From NCBI GenBank assembly GCA_900074885.1, contig FJUW01000004.1, forward strand, positions 558,001 through 622,000: a DNA stretch of 64,000 nt, written 5' to 3'. Below the pieces are notes generated by a model. That model worked only from the letters and a program-made list of their open reading frames with translations. It did not search any database and was not told the origin of the DNA. A program made the position numbers and the translations under genes. Positions within the stretch are counted from its first letter, which is position 1. Every line of letters begins with the position of its first letter. The stretch is from Rhynchosporium graminicola. Taxonomy: Eukaryota; Ascomycota; Leotiomycetes; Helotiales; Ploettnerulaceae. This document shows, one piece after another, positions 55,434-64,000 of the stretch.

Positions 55434-56840
55434 TCACGATAGCGCAGTTCCCTTCCAATACTTGCTCGGAACAAAAGGCATCTTAGTAACCTTCGCCGTA
55501 CGCTTCTTCCCTCTTACCACAACCTCGACATCCGTACCCACCTTATGAAAACCGTCCTTGATATACCCCATCGCAATGTTCTTCCCCAGCGTCGGACTTG
55601 GACATCCGCTCGTGACATTCCCGACCTTCTCTCCCTTATCATTCACGATCTCGGCGCCTTCTCTGGCAGGCGCACCTTCAATAATCAAGCCGATCCTTCT
55701 CCTCTCAACACCAGGTCCGCCTTTAGTCTTAGGTGTTAATTGCGCGAGAATAACTTCCGCGCCGTGAAATCCACCACTCGTTCGCCTGTCTTTCCCAATA
55801 ACCCAGCTGAGTGCTGCTTCGACAGGTGTAGTCGAATCATCCAGATCATGCCCATACAGACACATACCAGCCTCCAGTCTCAAACTATCTCTAGCTCCCA
55901 AGCCAGCAAGTTGAAGCTGCTCCGGTCCAGCACTCTGCAGTAACGTCTCCGTCACAACCACAGCCTCCGACTCCGGGATCGAGATCTCAAATCCATCTTC
56001 TCCAGTATAACCACCTCTACTAACCAACAGCGGACTCGACACCTCCCCGTTCAGCAACTTAATCTTGATGAACTTGCTTGACCCAAAGAACATGTCTTTC
56101 AACTCCCCCGCTCCTGTAGACTGAACCATAACCTTACTCAAAACATCCTTACTTAAAGGTCCCTGCAGCGCAATCAATCCCCACCCCTCTAGCACCTCCC
56201 ACTCAACTTTCTGCCCTCCCTCTTTCAAAAAAGCCTCCAACTCCGCTTTCAGATATGGCAGATCCTTCTCCCTACACCCCGCATTCGTAACCACATAGAA
56301 CAGCTCCGGACCCAACCTGGTCAGTATCGTGTCATCGACAATACCACCCGTGACCGGCCAGAGTAGCGTGCTCAGTGTACTTTTCTGTGTCTCCAAGCCG
56401 GCGATCGAAGCAGGTGTTATGCGTTCGAGAAAGGCGTTTACGCCAGGACCGGAGAAACGGTGTTGCACCATGTGCGATACGTCGAAAAGGGAGGCGTGTG
56501 AGCGTGTGAAGTGGTGAGATGCCGACACGCTGAGAGAGGTGTATTGGACTGGCATGTGGAAACCACCGAAAGGTACCATTTTGCCGCCATGGGTGAGGTG
56601 GAGGTCGTAGAGGGGTGTTTTCTGGAGGGCGCTATAGTTTGGGGTAGCCGTGGACGCGTGGCGTGTTGTTTGTTTTAAGAGAGAAGGTGGTGATACTCGT
56701 GAGAGGGAGTATGGTTTGGGTGCGCTTATTGGAGGGGTTTTGCGGTATAGAGCTGTGGACAGGGTGCGTGAACTTCGAGATGCTGTGCGTTGCACGGCAA
56801 CGGAGTCAGCAAGGCTGGATACAGCTCGGAGACGCTTCAT
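55434..56840 (-). CDS. GCV1: Aminomethyltransferase, glycine cleavage system T protein, mitochondrial, 468 aa
   Basis: This is a single uninterrupted exon. The first 60 or so residues are Arg/Ser/Thr-rich with almost no acidic residues (RLRAVSSLADSVAVQRTASR), a mitochondrial presequence. GcvT then begins with LQKTPLYDLHLTHGGKMVPF and continues with ASLFDVSHMVQHRFSGP, DDTILTRLG, LIALQGPLS, SRGGYTGEDGFEIS, DSLRLEAGMCLYGHDLD and the C-terminal barrel with VGNVTSGCPSPTLGKNIAMGY. The enzyme transfers the aminomethyl carbon from lipoylated H protein to tetrahydrofolate, releasing ammonia, as part of the glycine decarboxylase complex. Length and motif order are those of fungal Gcv1. An intronless frame is unusual in this window but otherwise unremarkable. 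Confidence 0.97.
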   Translation of the reverse strand: MKRLRAVSSLADSVAVQRTASRSSRTLSTALYRKTPPISAPKPYSLSRVSPPSLLKQTTRHASTATPNYSALQKTPLYDLHLTHGGKMVPFGGFHMPVQYTSLSVSASHHFTRSHASLFDVSHMVQHRFSGPGVNAFLERITPASIAGLETQKSTLSTLLWPVTGGIVDDTILTRLGPELFYVVTNAGCREKDLPYLKAELEAFLKEGGQKVEWEVLEGWGLIALQGPLSKDVLSKVMVQSTGAGELKDMFFGSSKFIKIKLLNGEVSSPLLVSRGGYTGEDGFEISIPESEAVVVTETLLQSAGPEQLQLAGLGARDSLRLEAGMCLYGHDLDDSTTPVEAALSWVIGKDRRTSGGFHGAEVILAQLTPKTKGGPGVERRRIGLIIEGAPAREGAEIVNDKGEKVGNVTSGCPSPTLGKNIAMGYIKDGFHKVGTDVEVVVRGKKRTAKVTKMPFVPSKYWKGTALS

Positions 56841-57187
56841 TTTGAGTCAATTGCTTGTTGTAATATAAGGGTTGTGGTCTACCTTTTAAATATGTCGATT
56901 GAGAGATCCCATTATGACATGCGCCCTCTCGGCTCCTATCGGAAGTGGGGTGCTCTTATCTGCAGGTGATCGATCTTCTGTCCAAGTGGAGAAGAATACT
57001 GCTCTGCCTATGATGTTGGACGACATTTCGTTCTAAGGATTTCAGTCTTCGCTAATCTAACATCAAGGCAGTAAAGGAGATGCCAGTGACAATCTATTAA
57101 TGAGGAAAGGCCTCAAAGCAACCTGGAATCCATAACCATGTCCAGAATGATAATACAGTAAGCCTTCACCTAGGACACCACACCTCT
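56841..57187. other. Intergenic
   Basis: This is 347 bases between the 3' end of the V-ATPase subunit H gene and the start of GCV1 (both minus). It must contain the GCV1 promoter. No distinct motif is seen. Confidence 0.5.
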
Positions 57188-58717
57188 CTACTTAGTCTCG
57201 AAACTGTAGCGTAACCATCCAGACAACGCGTTCAAGCTCTCCCACCTAACCGCTTCATCTTTCTCCTGCATCAACTCCATAACCCTCGTCTTCAATCCCA
57301 GCTTCTCTAATTGAGATCTCTTCTCAGGTACCTCTTTCACCAAATATCCTATATCATTGCATGCAATAGCCAGCACCTGCTTATCAGTTTCCCAGGATTT
57401 GCTCATAATCTCCTGAAGCTTCTTTGGAAGGGCTCCCTTATCATGGTCGAGAATCCGACGAGCGTTCTCAGCCCAGAATGTCGGGCTTCTATGAGGTGGC
57501 GACCAACGAAGATGTCCAGAGTTGATTTCTGCTGCGTACTCGTCGAAGGTGGTTTGGGTCTTTGTGTAATCATCGAGCATCTCGCTGAGGTTCTTTAGGT
57601 CATCTAGGAGGTCTTCGTCTGAAAGATGGCGTCCATTGATATTTTGCAAAAGTGCTGGAAGCTTAGCGAGAACTGCGGCAGGAAGTAAGGTTGACTTGTT
57701 TGTGGAGAGGATGTTGTATAATGACGAAATGAGGAGTCGGGTAGTCTTTTCTTTTGGAGAGAGTCGTAAGAGCTGAGTGTATAGCGGAATGATATCGTAC
57801 TCCCTTCTTGCAATTAGCTTTGTAGTGTAATAGGCGAATATTGGACTTACTCGTCGAGCCCTTCCCCAATCTCGGCACCTTCAAAGCTTAGTTGCCAGTG
57901 CACTAGCAGCACATGGTAAAGCAATTGTAGTCCAACACCACCTCCGATATTACCCTCAATTCCACTTCGTACACTAGCAGCACCGCTGACCAAGGTCGAT
58001 GCCCCATCACCGTTCACACCAGCTGCAGCTCGCAAAATGTTGATCAAGGGCCCAACAGTCTCCCGTCTCTGCTCCCAGAACAATTGTCTCGACTTCTTGC
58101 TTCGCAGTAAGGAAGAGTACTCTAACACCGCGATATCTTGCAGGCCTCCATCAGTTACTAATGTCAATGACGACAAGTATGTGAATAGCTTAGGAGTGGC
58201 AGATGCTTCCTTTTTTGTAAATTCAGTTGCACTAGCTATCATACTCGTGAGAACAGTCGAAGTGAGCAATGGTATGGGGCTTTCGGGATCAGTCGACTGG
58301 CTAAGGAGCGGTACTAGAGAGCCATAGGGATCTTGGTGTTCGGAGAGCGCTTTCGCAAGTATTGGAATGCCTGTAATTTTCCGTTAGAACACTTCTCTAA
58401 CATATCGAAGTTGGTAAGTTACCATCAAGTAAGTCGCCCAAAAGAACCAAGATGTATTGCACGACATCTCCACGCTTCGCAGCTGACTCTAGAACGCTGG
58501 GCTGTCCACCACCACCCACGAATAGCGTACGATAGCCGTCCGGATCTGCTTCAACAACCTCCTTCCGCTGTTCTTTCCTGACTTTATCCACGGCTCTGAT
58601 CTTACTCAATTGCGCATCACTGATTGTGCCCGCGCGAACAATTCCATCCCAGGGCAAGGGTCGACTGCGGATGTTGTTCTGGAGAGAAGCAAGGTATGGC
58701 GGAGGGTTTAAAGACAT
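57188..58717 (-). CDS. VMA13: V-type ATPase V1 subunit H, about 476 aa
   Basis: The three exons are 58423-58717, 57851-58370 and 57188-57803, with introns 58371-58422 and 57804-57850 and matching phases. The N-terminal armadillo-like region includes NNIRSRPLPWDGIVRAG and continues through helical repeats (AVLEYSSLLRSKKSRQLFW, VGLQLLYHVLLVHWQLSF). The well-conserved C-terminal domain reads HLRWSPPHRSPTFWAENARR, then QVLAIACNDIGYLVKEVPEK and LGLKTRVMELM, ending near ALSGWLRYSFETK. Length matches yeast Vma13 (478). Subunit H bridges the peripheral stalks and rotor of the vacuolar proton pump, activates the assembled enzyme and inhibits free V1. No anomaly is seen. Confidence 0.95.
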
Positions 58718-59770
58718 AGTTACTGCGTTCCTTGGGCCCGAAGCGTTGGTGTGATCGGAGATGTTTAGGTGGATCGTAGAGGAGCTGTTATATGCTAGAG
58801 CTGCTGTTGCTGGTTGAAGCTCTTATCGAGGGAAGGCGCTAGTCAGGCCCTCGCCAACGTCAGTGTAGCAGCGTCTGAGCTGGAGCATCAGAATACTACT
58901 TCCTCAAATGCCTCAAGATTCGAGTATTTTATTGTCAAGTATCGTAACGAAACGTCTAATTTGCTCCAATTTGTGGAATTACGTGGTTTGCTTTATTGAA
59001 TGGAGCATTACACCGATCACGATTTAGTTCAGCGTTCGCAGCTGCTCATAGCTTACTTTCTTCGTGGATCGTTGAACTTTCTCTGCAAATGTGATGGATG
59101 ACTCGCATAAATGAACTGGGAGATAGTTCAATCCAGAGGATCGATCAGAAGGCCATGCTTGTTGCAGCTCTTCTTCAATAATCATGATCCTTGTGTGATT
59201 CTATTGGAGGCCCAAATTCGAAGCTCGTCTCCCGGAAGACGTATCTAACGGTACTGACAGTCGAATTATTAACAGACCCCCCTCAAAGTGGCACTAAATT
59301 AAGAGTAAAATTTTATTGTTGTTGAGTATCTACAAGGTGTCCTCATAACTCCATAAACCCTCATCCGATGCAGCCATCATGGGCCAAGCAAAAAAGCAAA
59401 GTGTATTTTGAGTGAAGGACCGATCAATACTCAGACAGAACGGCTTCCACAGTAGTAACATGTAAAAAGAGAGGAAGCCAAACTCCAGACTTCCAAGATA
59501 CGCACAAACGCCAGACCAATGAAAAAGCAAGATAGTTAATGCAGCAAGCACCAGCAGCTAACGCTGTAAGAAAAGAACAACATCCACCCCATAGAGATCG
59601 TCCATTGCGAGATCGTTGGTTCGGCAAGGTGTACAGGGATAGGATAAGAGTCCATCAATCATCTATCTATCATAATTTCCTTTCGTGTCCCATCCAAGTA
59701 ATGTATCGTTGTGGTGTATCCAGAGAGCAAGTAGAGCTAGTCATATACGGATTATCGTCACGTCGTCATT
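58718..59770. other. Intergenic: VMA13 promoter and cyclin B 3' side
   Basis: This 1.05 kb contains no recognisable coding frame. The portion near 58718-58850 should hold the VMA13 promoter. I see no repeats. Confidence 0.5.
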
Positions 59771-61319
59771 TCATCGGGCACCCATGTCAAGAGGAAGAGA
59801 AACATCAACACCGAGGCTGAAAGCGTGCTTCTTGGCCCAAGATCTGGTAAGAATGGAGGCTGTGACAGGTTAGTGCTGGCCCAAACGTGTGATATCTTGT
59901 GACTTACCCTTAAGAAACTTCTTGCTGGCATACTTCTTGAAGAAAGCTTCATGAGTGACAGGGCGGGCAAGGTAGTCGACCATCAGCTTGAATACAGGCT
60001 CGATTTGCTCTTCAGTGTATCCGGCATAATGAGCCAAGGTTGCGTCCTGTGTATCGATTAGTAAAGTTCAAAACGGATCATTGAATAACACGCACCCATT
60101 GACCTCGGTCGAGGATACTGCGGGCCAAGAACATAGCGGCAGCGGCGATGTGGCTTGGGAGATATTCCATGAAGCGGTGGTCAAGAAGACTGATCTCCAT
60201 AAGATATTTACCAAGGGTTCGGGTCTGGATATCATAGTTGTCGGCCTTGGAGATACGTCGGAGGAAGTTCATTGGGTTAGGGTAGCTTAGGTCATAGTTG
60301 AGGGCAGTCAAGACAAAACGCTCAGCACTGAGAATCTCAGCCTCTGAGAAGCCATCATCAGCAACGTGACGGAAGTTGGCGACATGAGGAGAGAGAACCT
60401 CTTCATACTTGGAGGCGATGAACATAGCAGTAACACCAACGAGCTGAAGACGGTCAAGTTGAACAACCTTCGTGGATAGGAAGCGATCGATGATATTGAC
60501 AGCCAGGAACAGAGTTTCGGGGAGAAGGTGGAAGCGGGTGTGGACCTCAATCAGCCAGTCGATCAGAATACCTCGCATCTTCCACTCAAGATCCTCCTGG
60601 TGTTCCATGTACTCAGCGTTGGGTTTGGTGTCTACCTCCAACTTCTTCAAGTATTCGAATATCTCAACAACATACTCAGCCACCATCAAGGGATCATCCA
60701 TGTCTTCTCTGTCCAAATCCTCGACACCATCAGCGAACTCCTGTGCAATCGACTTCTCCTCAGCCTCTGGTTGAACATCGTTCTCCTTAAATTCCTCCTC
60801 AACGATAACAGTCTGCTCAACCTCGATGTGTATCTTCTTTCTCGAAGGCTGCTCATCTTCTGCTGGTGTCTCTTCCTGAATTGACGTGGACGTTGAAGCA
60901 GTCTTACGCTTGCCCGCAAGGACTCCTGACCCGGTACGCTTTGGATCTGCCTTCTTGTTGGTATCCTTGGTGCTGAGGGCTGATCTCGAAGAGTTTGTAC
61001 GTGACAAGTTCTTTTGGACACCAGTCGGCTGTGAAGCTTTCGAAACCAGGCCTGCCTTTCCTACAGTCTTCTTGCCCTCTATAACCTCTCCCTTCGTAAC
61101 ATTGCTGACATCACCTAATGCTGCACGCTTTCGAAGTGGTTGATTATTGCTTGTGACCTTCTTGGATTGGAGGGGCTTCTTTGCGCCACTGGTAGATTCC
61201 TCGCTGAAGGCAGCTGACTTGGATCGTGTCAGCCGAGTTGTTCCCACGGCACTGTTCTCGTCGTTCTCGTTAGTGACAGCCCGACGGCCGAGGGCAGCTC
61301 GAGCAGCTGCGGGAGGCAT
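59771..61319 (-). CDS. G2/mitotic-specific B-type cyclin, about 483 aa
   Basis: The three exons are 60096-61319, 59908-60046 and 59771-59859; phases 0 and 1 match. The N-terminus has a destruction box R65-x-x-L68-x4-N73 (RAALGDVSN) for APC/C ubiquitination and a second RAAL at 7-10, followed by Lys/Ser-rich sequence. The cyclin N-box starts about residue 235 with YMEHQEDLEWKMRGILIDWL (MRAILxDW class), EVHTRFHLLPETLFL and NIIDRFLS. It includes LQLVGVTAMFIASKYEE and ALNYDLSYPNPMNFLRR. The C-box follows with RTLGKYLMEISLLDHRF and LPSHIAAAAMFLAR, ending SWAKKHAFSLGVDVSLPL. It pairs with the Cdk1/NimX kinase to drive mitosis; Aspergillus NimE is the type. The ATG at 61319 is preferred: the in-frame upstream extension contains no cyclin-like sequence and looks like leader. 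Three GACGCGA boxes lie just upstream. Confidence 0.95.
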
Positions 61320-62171
61320 AGTTGTGGTGTTGTATTGTATTAATGATTGAAGATCCTTAATGGGTATTAGTACGACGCGACATGGATGAAAATCGCGTCT
61401 GATGTGTAAAAAGGTAGGCGTCAAGACGCGACGATAAATGTTTAGAGAGGTCTGGGCTTTAGGATACATACGTAGAACTGGGTATGACCCTAGAGGAACT
61501 CCAATGGCTTGAGATATCCTAGTCCAATATGGTGACTTTGGATAGTTGTTGATACGGTAGGAGGTGAATTGAGAGACGACCGCAGACACTCAAGATGCTG
61601 GCAACACTCGAGATGACTGGGACTAAGACTCGAAGAGTATAAGAGCGTGTTGGAGGATTGTAGCGTTTTAGGAGAGGAGTCGTTGTTGTAGATTGTTTTG
61701 GGGGAGAGATGATCCAGGTGGTATGGAGAAGGAAGAAGTCCTGTGCTCTGCTCTGCGTGTTTATGGCTGGGCCTTAGCGCGATTGTGGATTGTGAACCCC
61801 TGCAAGAAAACGCAACGCAACCAAATCCACACTCAGAACGTGATGGAATAGCGACCAGGAAAGATACGAGAACGTGCTTGTATTGTACCAAGAATTGATC
61901 TTTTGATCAAAAGCCTGCAGAGGTGAATAGTGTTTTCAGATTGACATTTCTTGCGCTTTTCCGCGAACAGTACTGGTTGTTGACTTGCTAATCGGCCGCT
62001 CGAGTAGCAACAGCAGAGCAACGCCAGGCATTATCGAACTAACTGCATTGGGTCGGAATTCCCTTGACAGTCGCGGGCTGGATAATTATCTACCGACAGC
62101 TCTCTACCAACATTCTCAGATCGACCTAGAACACCCAACTCTGGCGCGCAGGTCGATCGCATCTGGTCGCC
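61320..62171. other. Divergent promoter of cyclin B and mitochondrial uL2m
   Basis: These 852 bases separate two divergent starts. Three GACGCGA/TCGCGTC boxes lie at 61374-61431, close to the cyclin. The rest shows no recognised motif. An in-frame open extension of the cyclin up to 61589 is treated as leader. Confidence 0.55.
61374..61431 (-). promoter_or_regulatory. Cluster of three GACGCGA boxes upstream of the B-type cyclin
   Basis: GACGCGA lies at 61374-61380, TCGCGTC (its reverse complement) at 61393-61399 and GACGCGA at 61425-61431, 55-112 bases from the ATG. A given 7-mer in either orientation is expected about once per 8 kb, so three in 58 bases is notable. The core ACGCGA is close to the MBF/DSC1 box; the binding factor is inference. 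Confidence 0.5.
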
Positions 62172-63395
62172 ATGTTACAACCACGATTACTGCTGCGGCA
62201 ATCCCAAAAGACTTTTCAGTACCAGCTACCCATGAGAAATGCTCTCCGACATTACGCAACAGATGCCGAACCTGTCAAGCCTGAGTCCCAGGTATCAGCA
62301 GCTGTTGGATTTGCACCACCTCCAACCGCCGAAGTAAATGCTTCATTTCAAATGCGAACATACAAGCCTCGAACTCCCGGTCTGCGTCATCTGAAGAGGC
62401 CCATCAACGATCATCTCTGGAAAGGAAGGCCATTTCTGCCATTAACATTAGCAAAGAAAGGGCATGGGAAGGGCGGTAGAAACAATAGTGGTCGTATAAC
62501 GATTAGACATCGTGGTGGTGGACATAAGAGAAGGTTACGGACGATCGACTTTCTGCGGATGACTCCTGGAAAGCACACAGTGGAGCGTATTGAACATGAT
62601 CCAGGACGAACTGCACACATCGCACTGCTCAGCGAAGAAGCTACAGGCAAAAAGAGCTATATTGTAGCTGCTGAGGGCATGAGGGCTGGAGACGTTGTGC
62701 AGAGTTATAGAGCTGGTATTCCAAAAGATCTTCTGGAAAGCATGGGAGGATTTGTAGATCCCGGTGTGTTAGCTGCTAGGACTGCTTGGAGAGGGAACTG
62801 TCTACCGTTACACATGATACCACTTGGAACACTCGTTTACAATGTTGGCTCAACGAAAGGGAAAGGAGCCGTCTTCTGTCGGAGTGCAGGAACCCATGCG
62901 GTGGTTATTTCTAAAGACGACGCGACTACTACCGGTGGTATGAAATACGTCAATGTCCGTCTTCAGAGTGGCGAAGTACGGAAAGTGAGCAAAGATGCTT
63001 GCGCTACGATTGGTGTAGCCAGTAATCCTCATTATCAGCACACTCAGCTGGGTAAGGCAGGACGAAAGAGATGGCTGAATATTCGACCTACTGTTAGAGG
63101 TCTAGCCATGAACGCCGGTAAGGACTGCCCATCCAAACCAAAATTTGACAACGAGACAGCACTAACATCTCACAGCCGACCATCCTCATGGTGGTGGAAG
63201 AGGAAAGTCAAAGGGAAATGTCAATCCCGTCAGTCCATGGGGTATGCCAGTAAGTATTTTCGTTGACGCCTCTAACTATGTATCCTCTAACACCCTTAGG
63301 CGAAAGGAGGATACAAGACCCGAAAGGTTAGGAAACCCAATAAGTGGGTTGTGACAGCACGCGAAAGGAACCATGGGAAACGAAGAGTCAAGTAG
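62172..63395 (+). CDS. RML2: Mitochondrial 54S ribosomal protein uL2m (Rml2), about 371 aa
   Basis: The three exons are 62172-63117, 63176-63249 and 63300-63395, with introns 63118-63175 and 63250-63299; phases 1 and 0 match. The N-terminus (MLQPRLLLRQSQKTFQYQL) is a mitochondrial presequence: basic, Leu/Gln-rich, no acidic residues in the first 30. The uL2 fold begins with HGKGGRNNSGRITIRHRGGG and continues with GHKRRLRTIDFLR, LPLHMIPLGTLVYNV, CRSAGTHAVVISKD and PTVRGLAMN. The last segment splices to ADHPHGGGRGKSKGNVNPVS. The His in HPHGGG corresponds to the conserved uL2 histidine near the peptidyl-transferase centre. The C-terminus ends GYKTRKVRKPNKWVVTARER and a basic tail. It is a core large-subunit protein of the mitoribosome. 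The conserved active-site region is encoded by the short second exon. Confidence 0.96.
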
Positions 63396-64000
63396 ACCCA
63401 TCTTCCAACCAGAATCTTCTTGATCTAGACTTCCAGGAATTTCTCCCACGACTCGAGATGTGTATGTATAAAAGATGGAGCGCATAGAAGCATGAATGTA
63501 CTATTAAAAATCAGAGTAAGGAGATACAGGAGTTTTATGTGTCTAGCGCCACACCTGGTCTCCCAAACAAACTCTTTGATAATGATGAGCAATAAAGGTT
63601 CATCCCTCTTTCGTACCCGTCTAACTAGCCTGCCTTTTACGTGATTATTTGAGTTTTTCACTGGCTCCAATCTGCAAGCTATCGGACGATCAAGTACACA
63701 CCACAAACATATGTGATTGAGGTGCAAATCAGGGAAAGCCAAGCATCCAAGTCGGGTAATCAAGCCACGCAACTCATCAACAGTCTTGTAGTGTACAAGC
63801 TTCACCAAGATATCTTACGCATGTCCCTATTTCGGTTCTCGCCCAGTACAGTACAGATATTCTCGCGTTGAACACGGGAGGGTCGCTACATACAAGATTA
63901 ATGCGCATGCTAACGATCGGCATATCCTTTTGTCTAGGAGCTACTTATTATGTTCATGGCAGATTGAAAAATCCAACAAGCCAAAGGCACACAATCAATA
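63396..64000. other. Intergenic, window end
   Basis: This is the uL2m 3' side. A minus-strand open frame (63425-63808) has no family resemblance or splice-supported continuation. I see no other feature before the window ends. Confidence 0.5.

Noticed and set aside
61320..61589. 90-codon in-frame N-terminal extension of the B-type cyclin
   Set aside because: It has no cyclin or destruction-box character and contains the promoter-like GACGCGA cluster, so the ATG at 61319 is preferred.
1..64000. tRNA, rRNA and snoRNA genes
   Set aside because: By eye I found no A-box/B-box pair with a cloverleaf, no 5S-like segment and no convincing C/D boxes in the RPL9 introns; a covariance-model search would be needed to exclude them.

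Overview
This window is nuclear DNA of a filamentous ascomycete (Pezizomycotina). Genes are split by short introns (about 45-125 bases) with GTAAGT/GTATGT-type donors, CTAAC/TACTAAC-like branch sites and C/T-AG acceptors. Genes lie on both strands, are not in operons, and are separated by intergenic stretches that are often CT-rich. The gene set fits this: a Cch1-type calcium channel, an alpha-1,6-mannosidase of family GH125, a GINS subunit, mitochondrial uL2 and a B-type cyclin. Protein flavour and the scattered TAGGTACC-like intergenic motifs suggest Leotiomycetes; that placement is inference.

Layout, left to right. 1-395: 3' end of an HMG-box gene. 1144-2268 (-): aldo/keto reductase. 4006-5405 (+): PAP2 lipid phosphatase. 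5406-9570: no recognisable gene. 9571-11665 (+): unrecognised protein of about 652 residues. 12754-13731 (-): ribosomal protein uL6 (L9). 14355-17175 (-): dipeptidyl peptidase III. 17903-19005 (+) and 19170-19917 (-): a convergent pair, a DUF1989 protein and an Asp/Glu racemase-like protein, each broken by one single-base frameshift. 20335-22538 (+): GH125 mannosidase. 23922-27534 (-): SulP transporter with STAS and cyclic-nucleotide-binding-like domains. 29454-30245 (-): PSF1. 31248-32860 (-): Ste11-like HMG-box factor, with 4 kb of empty DNA upstream. 36885-39675 (-): DDT/WHIM/PHD-type chromatin protein. 41267-48021 (+): CCH1. 50673-50954 (+): small Ser-rich protein. 51609-53762 (+): ferroportin-like transporter. 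54450-54644 (-): dehydrogenase remnant. 55434-56840 (-): glycine cleavage T protein. 57188-58717 (-): V-ATPase subunit H. 59771-61319 (-): B-type cyclin. 62172-63395 (+): mitochondrial ribosomal protein uL2m.

Most genes are single-copy housekeeping functions with no evident joint pathway. The exception is the convergent DUF1989/racemase pair, which looks like a small nitrogen-compound catabolic module. Both members carry an indel beside a homopolymer, so they are either decaying together or mis-assembled. Cell-cycle genes are over-represented (PSF1, cyclin B); the cyclin promoter carries three copies of a GACGCGA box within 60 bases. Exon structures were built by hand from splice signals and reading-frame continuity, so boundaries are predictions.
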